Assembly: GCF_014851395.1 (NCBI RefSeq)
Contig: NW_024041151.1
Coordinates: 25,930,332-25,994,331, forward strand
Direction: 5' to 3'
DNA: 64,000 bases
Source: Micropterus salmoides
Taxonomy: Eukaryota > Chordata > Actinopteri > Centrarchiformes > Centrarchidae
Shown here: piece after piece, positions 24,964 to 39,600 of the stretch
Numbering within the stretch: the first letter of the stretch is position 1
Layout of the letters: the number at the start of each line of letters is the position of its first letter
Notes under the pieces: model-generated
Told to the model about the DNA's origin: nothing
Databases searched by the model: none
Seen by the model: the letters and a program-made list of their open reading frames with translations, nothing else
Position numbers and translations under genes: made by a program

Positions 24964-27900
24964 TCATTTGGGTGGAGAGGGCCATATGGGGAGAGGATGA
25001 GCCTCTGTGTTGAAGACATACTTGTCTAAACTAAGCAGCTCCATGTCATCAGAGAAGAGCAGATACAAGTACTTCAGCGTCTCACCCAGAAAGAAACTCT
25101 CCATCTTGTCCCGGGGCCTGGGGTTAACGGGGTCACGGACATTGTTGATGGATGTGTAGCCGCCACCAGACACCTGCAGAAGTGGGGGTGTTTGATCAGG
25201 AGGTTTATGGCTACAAAACTCTAGAAAGTACTCTGCTAATTGCAGTTAACACCAATAAGCCTGTTAGCTTATCAGAGGTAATGTGGCTTGATTACGTACA
25301 GTAATTGCCTTGATAATAAAAAGGTATGGTAAATAGGTCTATCCTAAACTCATGCTGGTTTGTGGTCAGTTGTCCGTACCTTAGTGTAGTTATTGAAGCT
25401 CTGCAGTATGTCCCATCCCCAGTCTCTGTACTTGGTGTCCTTTGTGTATCTGTACATGTAGAACAGGCTTTCCACAGTTTCTGGTCTCAGCAGGTTGTGT
25501 CTGTCTGCAGGCTGGATGATAAAGGAGAACTTGTCAGTAAACATTAAAGTAATACAAAGGATTATATTAGGATCATTTTTCTTATTCAACTAGGAATTCC
25601 CACAAAAAATTAAAATGTCTCCCCGCAAACATCTTATTGAGACAGCAGCATCAGTGAGCGCGTGATGCTTCCTTCATAGCACTTTGAGGGAAACGTAAAA
25701 AAACAAAAGGAAGAAATAAAATTGTTCAGAATCAAGAAAAACAGATGTTTTGAAAACTAGATGTGACTCTCCTCATCCTTCTAGAATTCAGTTTATGGGG
25801 GCACTATGGTCTACTAGGTTTGTCTACTAGTTTTAAGTAAATAACAGAATAAATAAAAAATATAATAAATGAATTAATGATTTTACATAAAGCCTGGCTA
25901 TACAAATAATCCCTCAGCTGCTGAATAAAACAGTCAGCAGTAACGACCAGTGAGTCAGGCCTGAGGCTCTGGAACAACCTTTACCTTTTTATGAGCTTTA
26001 GAGGATGATTTTTGATCATAATTTGATCATTTTACTGGAGTATTCTTTTAATGCACAGTATCCAATTTTGTTTTACCTTGGCCTTTTTCTTATGTGAATA
26101 AGAGTCTACTGTTTATTGAACCCTGAAGGTACATTCATCTGTGTATTGAAATCTAAACACCCAAGGATGTGCAACCTTGGGTAAAACCATAGTTTTGGTG
26201 GTGGTGTTTACAGTGTTCCCCATTACCAACAGTGGTTAGTTCTGAATTACTCATGAGAAATAAATGGATAAAGCCTTTATAATCTGATGTCCGTTCCCTT
26301 AGTTTTTAATTCAAGAATTAGAATGAGCTCCTAAATGCTTGAAGGCAGCAGTGGAGACAAGTACAAAAACACCGGATGCTTTGATAAACCTAAAGCAGTT
26401 AATGAAAAATAAAATTAGTGCCGAGGACGGTTATGTTCACAACTCCTGTGACTAGCTAATTAAAATTTTATTCAGGAGGCTCACTCAATTATTATTACAC
26501 AGGCTCACTAAACAATCAGTAGTGGCTCTCACTCTTTTTGGTTACTTTAGCTTATTTTTTAATTACAGAAAGTGCACTCAATAGATAGATGTATCAGGTG
26601 CCTCCAAATACTCTTCCATTGACTTTCCAAAAACATTTCAATAAAAAAAAAAAGGTTCCAGCATTACTGCTCCCTTATATGTTTTGTCCAATTACTTAAC
26701 ACTTTTAAAAAGTCAGCTGCTATTCAGAGCAATGTTCTTGGTTTTAGTTTAAATTGACTTTGAAATTAACCTTTACAGCAACAGTCATATTATATAGACT
26801 AAACTGTATGTGTGTGCCATGTTGAACTCCTAGTGATCAGTGTGAGAGCGATAACACCACATTTAACACACCTGCTACCTTCTAACACAAACGAGTCACA
26901 TGACACAAAAATGGAATGGGAAAATGGCTAATTGGGCCCAATTTGGACTTTTTGTATTTAGGGGTGTACTCACTTTTGTTGCCAGAGGTTTAGACATTAA
27001 TGGCTGTGTGTTATTTTGAGGGGACAGCAACTTTACACTGTTCTACAAGCTGTACATTCACTACTTCACATTGTAGCAAAGTGTCATTTTTCAGTGTTGT
27101 CACATGATAAGATATAATCAAATATTTGAGGATTAAAAAAAAGGATAAAAAGATGATGCATGACTGCCACCTATCTGCTATTAGCTTCACCTTGACAACA
27201 ACGTCACGCCCGTCACTGGCCTGTAGGCTGAAGTGCACAATCTCTGGGCTCAGCCCAGTTTCCATCTGTTTGTACATCTGGTGGCATGTCTCCATGAGCT
27301 GCACGGCCAGATCCATGTGGTCCTCTGGGAGGCCGTTGTGGGCCCCCAGCGCCAAAGTTCCTGGCAGAAAGCACACAAGGTGGTCCTGTAGAGTCACAAG
27401 AGAGACGGGTACAATCAGGAAGGACGAGACTAAGAAATGTTGGGAGATAATGACGAAAGCTGGAATTGATTGGGCTGGCTGATAGAGAGAAAGACTGACT
27501 GGACATGAGTCTGTACAGCGAAAAGTCTGTAAAGCACAAAGGCAGATTGATTGAACAAGGCGGTCACTGTCTGTGGATGTGAGTTCATTGACTTTTGGCA
27601 CTGTGTGAGATACCCTATGACAATCAGTGGCACTTGTGCTGTGTTTGGTACTTCCAAAACACAGAAGGCCACGAAATATACATATAATATACAACATCAC
27701 ACACCATTTGAGGTTCTATGGATATTATTTCATGTTCTGAATTCTGGTGAGTATTTCTACCATTTTAGGGTTGAAGCGGTTATGGGATAACTCTCCAACA
27801 AAGGTCAATCTGCTGGGCCCCGTCTGTCTCACAAGGTGTTTTTTCACTCCCTCCAGGGCCTGAAGGTAGTCCTCCAACAGGCTGGACAAAACAAACAGGA

Positions 27901-30900
27901 AATGTTACAGATGTAAGTATTATAGAGTACATATTAGTTTGAATTGTTTGTGTACATGTCATGTCATGTTATCCTCAACATGTGTGTTTTTTTCAACCTC
28001 AGTAAAGTTCCAATATGTCTCTGCATTAATTGTTAGGATCCTTCATCTTAAGTGAGTCTGACTTTGTGAACATACAGTAAGTTTGCTTTTCTATGGCTCC
28101 GTTGTTGCAGCTTTTAATCCAGTGTTTTCTCTCACAATCACAGAAAATTGACACAGAAATGAGAAGCTGGAATTACTCGTCTTCCGTCTTTCCCCCCTGG
28201 ATCCACTGTTTGAGCAGGTATTCATAGTAGCTGTCTGCCCTGGCACCAAGTGTGAAGACTCCTTTGTGGGTGAACTGGCCGCTGTTGGTGTTGATGAACA
28301 TGGGCACTAGACCGTCTTGTTTGCCCGGCAGCTTGTGGACCAGCCTCATTACCTCATTCACAGCCTCCTGGAAAGGTTAAAAAAAATAAAAATATGACCA
28401 TTAATGTCTAGACATGAGATAATGAACCCACTAGATTTCAAAAATTATGTTTTAAGCAATATATCATTGGGAAATATATTAAAAATTTCACACTGATGAA
28501 ACTGGGTTCATCAAAAGCTATGTCTCACAGGGCTTGCTCGGTTTATGACAGACATTTTTCAAGCTCATGTCAGTGTTCATCTTCAGATGCAAGCTCTGGT
28601 TTGTGGAATCGCTCATAAATGACATGATGGATTTAAAGAAAATCCTAGCTCATGCTTGTCACTTCAATTATACAAGTGTTTGCGAGCTGCACCTAATGTG
28701 TTTACTGAAATCCTCTATTTGAACCCAGAAAAATTTCAGTCCATCTCAGAGAACTGGAAGTAATACCAAATTAAAATCATTACACAGACACAATAGCGCT
28801 CATTATTAAGTAATGGAGGCCCCGCCCCGCCTTGTATCCTGACCTGATACTGTGGGTCCTGGGTGAGGCGGCTCAGCTCTCTGAATTCCAGCTGAATGCT
28901 CGTGACCTCAGCCAGCGTGCTGTCTGACGTCCATCGAGGGGGGTGGGCTGTTCCCTTCCCAATGTTGACGTCTGAGAACGGGATCTTTGAGGGAGTTTTG
29001 AAGGCTGGCATCAACCTGGACCCGAGATCTTTCTTTAAGTGGAGAGAAGAAATATAGGGGAAAATTACTTTTTCTGTCTTGTAAGAGTTAAGTATCATTC
29101 AATTTATAATGAAATGCACCTGCAATGCTAACACATCAACAAATCTGAAGTCACTACAACTTACAACTAAAGTGAGATGGAGGAGGCACCGTGAACCCTT
29201 GAAAAACTCACAGCCCTAGACTGCTGTTCTAAAACAACTAGACAACAGAAGAAAACAGGGCAGTAAGAACGCCTGTTCTGACTTGACTCACAGCTTTCTC
29301 TAGGAAGAGTTGGTCTGCTGTTAGATGGTAGGTACTCAGCAGGCCCCCAAGCACACGGATGGTTGTCTCAAAAAGATTCACATCCACATTCTTGCTGAAG
29401 GAGAGCTCTTTCTCTACCCAGTCCTTTGCTTCGGCAAACTCTATGTGGTGTGAGGCAGAGTACATGAGTGGGAGGGGGAACAGAAAAAAATTAAAGAATT
29501 ACATTTTATTATTCTAATTTAATAAGGTGGACCAAATATGATTTGAACCCCATATGAACCATTTGATGTGAGAGTTTTGCCTCATGTGACATGATCAAGT
29601 GGTCTCATAACAAACTCCTGAGACAGCCCCCGACCGAGGCTTTGTCAAAATTTTAAAAAGAAAGCTTCATTGATTTAGCATTGCACTCCTATAACACTGA
29701 AGGACTTACCATGTAAATAAAATACATAAAAATAAGAAAACAATGCTGCAGCACCAGAGATAGAGTGTGTGTGTGTGTGTGTAAACCAGGGATGAAAATT
29801 ACCACCCACCACATGCAGGTGGTTTGGTGGTCAAATGTTGAAAGGCTACCCGCCACATCGGCTGTATTGGCGGGTAATTATATTCAGCAAATAATTTCTA
29901 TTTGACAATAATTAGCAGCAGAACGGGGCTCTTGTTGGTTGTGTGTGTGTCGCACTTAAATTGGTCCCCGATGTACCAAGGTATCTAAAATCGTGTAACA
30001 CACGGATTAGAGGCGTTCATTGGTTGTTGTTTATGTTCTTTTCATGTTGTGTTTGATTGCCGTAGATTTGCAAGAGGTGGGCGTAAGGGGACAGGCGACA
30101 GGAGTCGGGAGTGAAAGAGGGGAGAGTGAGAGTGTAGCCACTTTCATACGGAGATCAGCGCGGAACGAATATACGCATTTTATGTCGCAATCAACAAACA
30201 AAAGTTTGCAACTTTATGTGTGAAAGGGCTTTTATCCCGCAATCATGTGTGCTTTCACATAGCAGTCTGGCTTTACCCGGAACCAGCGGTGTGCTGCGGC
30301 ATGTCAGCCGTGGCTTTTCACAAACAGATCATCTCGTGTCTGTCACCAACTTTCCCTGCTCAGAGGCGGACCATATCTGCTCCATAACTTTCATGAAGTG
30401 CAGCAAGCCAGCAGATTGGCGCAATACCCCAGTGAAATAATAAGGCAGCGTGAAAGCTACTGTTAGGAGCTAATTACAAAATTAGTTGTTCTAGGAGTGT
30501 TTTTAGCTTTTAGCTGGATAGTTGGAGGTCCAGTCAGTGTCTGACACACTGTCAGATCTTCTATTGGTCCTGCTGTCCCAGAGATGAAGGAGAATGATTC
30601 ATAGACTATAAAAACATTGATCCCACAAAAGCTGTGATGCTGTGGCACAAGGACTCTTTCAGAACCAGGCAGCCAGAAGAGGGTGATTGTAGAAAGTGAG
30701 CAGTCTGACGAGGAGGTTTAAGTTCAATGATAAAGCAGTTGAATGATTAATAACCATATTGTAAGTTTATAAAACAATTACTGTTTTAAGTACATTTAAT
30801 ATCAATAAGATAATTTTACTTCAAATTTCACTCTGGCTTCTTCTTTAAGTTTGTATTTTACTCCCCAACACCTGCAGACAGAAAGCGCTGTGTAAAATAA

Positions 30901-33599
30901 GCAGATTTCCCTTTTAAAGTCTGTTTAGACCAAATGCAAAAATTTTAGAGATGGCACAATGATGTACTTTATGTACTATGATGAAAAAAATGGAAAGATG
31001 TGAGTGGAAGCAAACAATTGCAAATTTGCTCCGGGCAGCACAAATTATGGCATCTGGCAAGTTAAAACAACTTCAACAAAAACCTTGTAGTTTCTATATT
31101 GGTATCATATTTAGCAACAGTACTGACACATTTTAAATGACACCCAGCCCAAAGAGAGAAAATAAGTGAAATACAATACCTTCTTTTAGGCCCATAATCC
31201 ACATGGTGTCCAAAGAATCAATAAGCGTCAAGCCCAGTCCGAACCACTCGCCAAAAGACTTGGAGATAGGCTTGAGCTCATCATGACCCCAGGCGTAGTC
31301 CTTATAGCCTTTCCACGCATGTCTGAAGGCATCACGTACTGCCTCCAGCCTGTCCACATTTACAGAAACTACAAACAAAGAAATGAATAAGAAATAAATA
31401 GATAATCTTTAAAGTTGGTATTTCCTCTAGGAATGTCTCAAGAGCGCACTCAGTGACTAATTTTCTGATTATTTTCAGTAGAAGGAATATTCTGCAACAT
31501 GTGATACTGCTGCTTTGAGCATGGCAGGTTTTTATCCTGCAAGTTAGAAATGTTCAAACTTTAAGTTAAAAAAGGCACCAGGCTTTAAACAGCATATACT
31601 AACAGAGCTGGACAGTGCTATATTGAAAATAAATCTGTTTGAGGGGAGAAGTTTCTCAGTGGACGCAAAAAGTAAGAAGAAGTAAGTCTGAACTTTTCTC
31701 TATTCCTGAAAGAACAGAGAAATATGGGAGGAGGAGGGTCTCACTGATACAGGGTTGGAAAACAACACAGATTGACAGAATCTTATGGTTTCTGTGTTTC
31801 ACATCATTGTAAAGTGAAAATCTTTGGGTTTTGAACTGTTGGTCAGACAAAACAAGACGTGTGAATTTGGACCTTGAGCTCTAGGTACTTGTGATGGGAC
31901 ATTTTTTTTGTTTAGTTTCTGACATTTTAAAGACTAAAAACAACAGATTAATGGATAGCTGTTGTTTGCAGACCAATGTGTAGGATTTAGTGGCATCTAG
32001 CAGGGAGGGTGCAGATTGCAGCCGGCTGATAACCCTTTCCTTCACCCTCTCGTTCAAAGGGTGTAGGAGAAACTATGGTGGCTGCTAAACTCCCGAAAAA
32101 ATGAGAAAGACCCTCTCAAGAGCCAGGGTTTGGTTTGTCCGTTCTGGGCTGCTGGCAGTGCAACATGGCAGACTCCGTGGAGGAAGACCCGCTCCCTCTG
32201 TAGATATAAAGTGCTCATTCTAAGGTAATGAAACCAGAATGATTCTTATTTTCAGGTGATTACACACTAATGAAAACGTTTCTGTCAATATCCCCATAAA
32301 TCTTACACACTGGTCCTTTACTTTCTCAAGTCCACTCACTATATAAAGCTCTTGGTAAGAATTCCAGCTAAGTTCAGTACTGACCTTCCAGTTGGACAGG
32401 GTCAGCAGGGTTGGCTTTAGCCGGGGGAGGCGTAGCTTCTTTCCCATTGGCTGAGGGCGGAGGCTCTGTGGTCTGGTCGGCCTCGATCATTGCTCCTCTC
32501 CAGCTGCATGACAAAAACACAAACCTGTCTTACGCCTGAATTATTTATAACTGCTTCTCTGATAACTGTACAAGGGCTACAGGGCCTGGGTGCAGCTACA
32601 AAATGTTTGATTCTGGTCTCTGATTAATCTCATGTCAACAAGTAGTCTATCTTTCTCACCAGCTCCAAAGCCTTCTGTACAGTTGCTTATGTAAATGCTC
32701 CGTATTTGTATAGCGCCTTTCTAGTCTTTGACGCGTTTTTACACTACATCTGCATTCACCCACATTCATGCGCTGAGCCTAAGTGCTCAAACAGAAACAT
32801 TCATATTCATACACTGGCCGATTCGGGGTTCAGTATCTTGCCCAAGGACACTTCAACATGCAGCCTGGAGGAGCCAGGGATTGAACCGCCGACCTTCTGA
32901 TTAACGGGCAACCTGCTCTAACACTGGAGAGTTAAGTAGGGGGAAAAACAGATCACCTGACAATCTTCTTTTCTTTGTCCTCCTCCTCCTCTCCTCCATC
33001 TTGAACCACCTCTTGCTTTTCCCCACCATCTGTGTCTGACATGTTTCCCTCTTTCTGAAGGCTTGGTGGACCTCTTTTGCCTGGGAATGTCTTTTTCTGT
33101 GAATAAATAAACAGCTAGAGCTCAAAACAGAAGGGCCAACACGAACACTTCATGGAAAAGGACTAACAAGTGTCTAAATATGAAAATCCACATAGGGTTT
33201 TGGTATCAAGAGTAATCTTTTACAACCAAATTAGCAAAGTGAATCAACTAAAACTTTCTTAATGTGTTTTATTATGTCACTTTAGTTATGTGTGATGTAC
33301 GTTTAATGTGTAAATGTAATTAACACAACATGTGGTATTCTGGTAAGAAACAGCAGATGGAAATTAGCAAATGATGTCCCTGAAATACATAAACAAAAAG
33401 CTAACCTTAATGGGAGGTTTTGCCAGAATAGCGACATTTGGTCCTCTGGGCTCCACCAAAGCATCTGGCCCCACAGCTGGCCCTGCCACAGGAACCTGAG
33501 CTTTACCTGCAGCTTGTTCCAATATAGACTTCACAGCTGGAGGAATGGTCTTTAGCTCTCTGTCATTCAGCTCCAACCAGTCCTCCCTGTCAGACAACC

Positions 33600-33638
<39 letters not shown>

Positions 33639-36600
33639 AAACACGAAAACAAGGACTAAAGTCCACATTATGCCAGCTAATGATATCATATAGCTATCAC
33701 TATATTATGGTTCTGAAGTCCTCTAAAAAAATATATTTCATAATTCATAATTCAAAATAGACTACAGGAAGTTGTCTTGCTAACTTTACTACTACACAGC
33801 ACCTGACAGAGTCTGAACAGGCATATAGTATCTAATACTTTCCTAAAAGCTCAGTTTTCCCAGTATGCACTAAAATGCAAGGATATTTCAGTTTGCAGAG
33901 GGATTTTCAGAAAGCTCAGCTTTTTGCGTGTGACAAAATGCTAGCTTAGTGTGGACGGAAAAGCCCAAACAGAGAGAAATAGAAGCATTTTCAGATTTAG
34001 CCATCTTAGTGTGGATGTGGTCTGACTAACAAATACAGTAACCTACATGTACAAGATTTAAAGAAAGTAGGTGTGCACAAACATAAATGAGCACAAAAAC
34101 AAATCAAAAGAAAGAAACTATCACAGCGTCTCTTGGTGTTTTAGTAATTCACTGCAATTATCAGCTGCAAACACAAAAAACAGGCGATCGAAGTCATCAG
34201 CTTCATCTAGTCATGCAGCAGTACTATAAGAATTCATGGTCTCTCTAGCTGTGTTTCTAGTGTAGGGCTGAACAATTAATTACATTTGCGATATTATCAC
34301 GATGTGATAAAACGAGATTTCTAATCGCAAAGGCTGTGATTACACTCTGGTCACGACACCCAAGAGTTAAGCAGTCTGCAGACGAAGAATCAACTTAGCA
34401 CGTTACGCTGTACCTTGACTTGTTGTTGTACAACAGCCTTAAGCTTGACAGAAGCTGACACTACAGAAACTTCAGTGTCTCATAGGGAATGAAAGTAGCA
34501 CCTAGGCGTCACTTGGTTTTAATTTTGTTGGCCAACTTTTGAATTGAACCTCAAACTGAGTATTTGAATTTGCCTACTGGGATACAGAAAGATGGACTCC
34601 TAGGAGATCTGAACTGAGATAAGGAAGCATTAATTGGTGGTTGAACTGTGTATTGAGCGCTTACTGTATAACACACTGTGAACTTAGTTTTTCTTGTGGT
34701 CTGTAGGTAGGCCGACCTGATGATATTATATCATATTATTTAATGCCATGACTTGACTCAAATTATCTTTCTCATATTAATAAAATTTGGCACTTCTTCA
34801 CCATTGCTCAAAATAATAATTCATGCATTACCTAATTTCATCATAACACAGGCCTGGCCTACAAGAAAGAAGAGTGCATGTTTAGTCTATCTAATATTGT
34901 GTTGGTCATACTATACACTGATTTACTGCTTGTCTGTTTTGATCAAGAAGCTTAAAAATGAATCACATATTCAATCGCAATATTGGTTAAAAAAAAACAA
35001 AATCGTAATTAGATTATTTTCCAAAATTGTTCACCCCTAGTCTAGTGTGTGAACTTAGCGTTGTGCAGGCATTGTTTACCTCTCCACTGCTCTGTGATGC
35101 TGGGATAGGAGAGCAATCCAAATATGAGCAGCAAAGCCAGCAGGAACAGGATGAGACTTCGCTGGAGCCTAGACAGCTGCTTCCATTTCTGTAGGCCGGT
35201 AAACAAACAAAACCCGACTACACTGAAACATGTGTTACAGCTGAATTCAAATCAGTTTTTTTTAAGCAGATTCTCACACAATCTCTCAAAATGATCAAAC
35301 ATATCTGTTTATGCTTAAAAATAACAGTGAATAAAAGACAAGCCTGATTGCCTTCCTTGTCTGACTTACCCTGTATAAACTCAACATCTCTCTCCACCTG
35401 ATGCGTTAAGCCCAGTGACCGATCACAATTAAACAATCCAACCTCCCTCTGCAAACCCAGCCGTGCAGAGGGAGAGACAGAGATGGAGTCTCTCTCTCTC
35501 TCTCTCTCTCTCTCTCGAGAAGACCTAACAGGCAGAGTGGTACCACTCTGTTACCTGCACTAATTAACACCTGTGCAACACCATGAAACTATTGAGCCAT
35601 CATCTTTGAGCTTTGGCAGAACACACAACAGACTTCATCTCAGGAGACATTTCATTTGACTCTGCCATAGTTCATTCAACATAACGGCATCAGCATATTC
35701 TGTACAGTTAAATGGTACATTTTCATAAATGTTATGTATATTTCTTGTCTTTAATACTGGGCTTTGAATTACCAGAAGGCCCATGATTCAATATTATACC
35801 TTTTGAAAATGTGCATTGTGCTCAGAATTGCAGCAAGATAGAAAAGAAAAAACATTTTTATCTAGTAATCTTTCACAATGTTCATCTCAATTTAATCTTT
35901 AAAATGTATTTAATGTATTTTCTAAGCATGGAGGTTCAATCTTGACCCTGGGAACAAATGCCTGTGATAATATATTCTAAACTCATGGTTCATTTACTTG
36001 CTTTCTTCCAAAGCTTTCAACAGCGTCTCATCGCCTTCTTCAACATACAGAATTTGTTCAAGTGTTCTCTCCATAGACTGTGGTTCTCTCACAACCAAAG
36101 TATGTAACATCAGTGATGTGAAGACAGGTGGTCATAGGTCACATGATGACATCAAAGCAAAGTAAAAGTCCCCTTCCCTGAATAAGGCTGTGAAACAACA
36201 TATCAGTATCTTATCAGTCTTTCCCCTCCATTGCAAAGTGGATATGTCAACAGCAATGTTCTTTTTTTTTTTTTTTTTTAAAAAGAGGTGGTATTATGCT
36301 CATTTTCAGGTTCCAAATCTTATTTAGGGGTTGTACCAGAACAGGTACAACACCATTTTTGTCATACTGCACATTGCTGCAGCTCCTCTTTTCACCCTGT
36401 GTGTTGAACGCTTTGTTTTAGCTATGGATTGAATCGTGCCTCTACACAATCTTTTTTGGGAGTTGCAGTTCGGTTCGTGAGAAGCCGGTAAACACGGCTT
36501 CGGTTCAGCTGTATACGTTCCACTTACCAACTTAGCAACATAGACTGGAGCAAGAGTGGTAAGTTAATTAATTTGTCAAAAATGTATCATTCATCCATAA

Positions 36601-39600
36601 AGTTTTAACTGAGCTCTGTCTCTACATCACAGTAACAGCTTTATGTCCATTGACTGCCTGGAGGGTAGCTAATGTTTGGAAGGGAGAGGAGAGGCAGCAG
36701 GTGGATGTCTTGTCACTGTGTGCTGCAGCTCAGTCTATTGTTCCACCGGTGTTTTGAGGGCGTGCCTGACTAGCCGCTAGGCGAGCATTAAGATGTGCAT
36801 TCTTCTGTGACGTCACAGGGAACAAAAGGAAAAGGCTGGACAACAAGCTGTTTTCAGGCTGTTCAGAGCAGTGTTTTCTTTGGGAGATGGGAACTCCCTT
36901 CGGGGTGGACTTCACTTTGCAAACCTATTACATGCGCACACACACACACAAAAAAAGAGATATAACTCAATAAAGGAGCAAAGAAAAAACCTAAAAAGCA
37001 TAATATGCCCTCTTTAAAGTACTGCACATTGAAGAAGAGAAAATTATTCATATTCTCTATCTGTACTGGGCTGGAGGCAGGAAACTCACTCAGCAGGTTG
37101 GCTGCTGAAACACAGACACTCACATTACATACCAATGAGCAGGACTTGTTGTCCAGCCTTTTCTTGTCATGGAGATGTTAAAGAAAACAAATTTGAACAA
37201 AGGTAAAGCACCAAGTCCTTCTCGCTGTGTGAGGAGCAAACACTGAGCCAACAAGCCACTCAAAGGAACATGATTTGCAGACAATGGTTTCTTCAAGAAC
37301 CATAGAGCGTAATCAGAGCTGACGACCCACAGGTACAGGGGAGTTGCTGAGCCAGATCGACGCCTCTGCTATGAAGCTGGCTTTACTGAAGAAATGTCTG
37401 TTGATTTACTGCTGAAATAAAATGTTACAGATCAGATAAGGGTGGTGGTTAGCCTTTTCAATTCAGATATCAGAATAAATTACCCTTAAGACAAGCCGAC
37501 CGTGCAGATGTTCTTTTCTGAAAAAAAGAAGTGACCCAAATAAATAATAACACAATTTAGTTATTTTGCTTAGGATCAGTCTATCTGCAGATTTCCTGAA
37601 AGCCAAATTAAAATATCTTTTGATACTACTGTTTTGTGTTTCAGGATTAAAAACAGATTCTAAAATTTGGGGGTGAAAAACTAAAATTGGACGGGTATGT
37701 GTTGAAAGATGGCCCAACTGTGTTTAAAATAAAGAAAATGTGTTGGGAAGGCCACATTATATTAAACTGAAGGGAACACACACTGGCACTGTATGATGCA
37801 CACCAAAACACCTGCACCTATTGTCTAAGCACACATACCTGTGGTGTCATGATGCGTATCGCTGCAGATTGTTGTGTATCATGATACACAACTGTCCTAT
37901 TTCTCAGCATCACATTTCAAATGTTCAGAAAAGCAGCAGTTTTATTGCATTTGCTCCCAAGAACGACCCTGTCCTGCCTACTGTTCTCTGACGAATACTT
38001 CTGTCTGAATGGTGGGTACAGTGTGTACTCCGGGTGACATGGATCAAATTCAAGACGTTCAATGACTCGGCTTGTGTACGTTGCACTCGACAGTAACAGC
38101 TGAGATGCAGAGCAAAGAAAACTCTCATTGCTTGGTTAAAAAGCACTTCTAATCCTTGAACTTGAGGCAGTTTCATTATGAACGAGGTAGTAAGACCATT
38201 TGTACAAGGATAAAAGTCGAAACAAAGCAGCAAACCCCCCGTGAGCAAGGAATAACAAAGAAAAGTATGAGATGTGAAATAATCAGTGTAACACAATATA
38301 CCTGTAAAACCTGAGTATCAAAGCCAACAAAGAAGATGAGTGGGGCTCAGAAGCCTTAAGGAGGAGTGAGAGGCGTAAGAAGTTTGAAAGTAAAGGAAAC
38401 AAGATTAAAGAAAATGTGCGGGAACATGGAAGAGAGTTGGTGAGATGAGCAGAATTTGTTTTATCTCACTGTAGTGATGAGACACATAATGTGCTCAGGA
38501 TGCTTTTATCTGAAGAGTTTAAAAGGTCAGGCTGCTCCACAACAAGGTAGGCTGAAGGAAGGAAGGCTGAAACCTAGGAATCGATCTGTCACAAAAAAAA
38601 ACTTACCATTTCATAAAGACAGATCTGTGTCAGTTTTCAGAAACATAACCAAGCAGTTGGATTCTTAGAGCTAAAGACTCTTTGTAGAGCCCACAATCAG
38701 CTAGGGGCAGGCTATGTGACAATATATACAGTCAACACCATATACTCTCTTTAATATCTCCGGCTGTATTATATTACGTTTTTATGGCTAAAGCTGCCAA
38801 TCAATGAGCAGGACTGCATTATAGAAATGTTTGATTTGCACGATAGCTACATCAATATGAGGTCCCTGCCTATTAATTTCTAAAAACAAAATTAAAACAT
38901 AGATATCCGATTCATGTTTTCTTGTCAATAGGCAGCTTTTAAAATTTTCAGGGGAAAAAGCAACAACGTCCTAGTAAAGTGTTGCCATCCTGAGTCTCCA
39001 GAACAGCTTCTTTGCTCCATTCTTATTTCATTCATTCATTCTCCAAGTCTCTAAACTCTACTGCAGTGATGAACTATCTAGACCAGGGGTGACAAACTCA
39101 TTTTCACCAACACATAAGCATTACGGTTACCCTCAAAAGGGCCAGTTGCAACTGTAAGACTGTATAAACGTACAGTTTATCAGATGTAAAAAATATAGCC
39201 TTAGTAAAAAAATGTCTGTTATTATAACATAAATAAATGAATTACTCCATCAATCAAAGACAAATATCAAACATAAGCTTTTACAGTAACTTCTCACTTT
39301 TTCACAGTCCAGAGGGGCAGAACCATGGGAAAACAAATAATTGTGAGCTGCTAATAACATGAGGGACAGATGTGGCATTTGATAAAACAAATAGCCCGGC
39401 TGCACACAGCCTTGCAGAGGGCATACATCCAACTGATGAGAAATAGTTGGAAAATGCAGATGTATAGGCTACTGTAGCATAAGCCTAGTTCACACTACAC
39501 GATAACACAAAAGACACAGGTCTAGCCAACCGGGTTTTCTCCTTAAAGCACAAACATGTATTCACTTTCCCACCATTCATGAAATTGCTTTCCTTCTGCA

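Larger units (their letters stand above)
24964..31368 (-). other. man1b1: MAN1B1 catalytic-domain exons (GH47)
   Basis: Eight exons encode the (alpha/alpha)7 barrel from residue 222 onward. The first (31180-31368) has HDELKP and the EWFGLGLTLID block. Exon 29292-29440 has VDVNLFETTIRVLGGLLS. Exon 28844-29032 has AHPPRWTSDSTLAEVTSIQL. Exon 28177-28367 has DGLVPMFIN and the ARADSYYEYLL block. Exon 27191-27385 has CFLPGTLALG. Exon 25380-25511 has RPETVESLF and DWGWDILQSF. The last exon has SGGGYTSINNV and RDKMESFFLGETLKY. The 28177 exon uses a weak donor, GACGA|GTAATT. It is the only position that keeps frame with the next exon, giving EDDLLEDY where human has ETQLLEDY. Confidence 0.95.

Noticed and set aside
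27011..27700. 229-codon minus frame as a single gene
   Set aside because: It is MAN1B1 exon 27191-27385 with intron read-through on both sides; consensus splice sites define the true limits.
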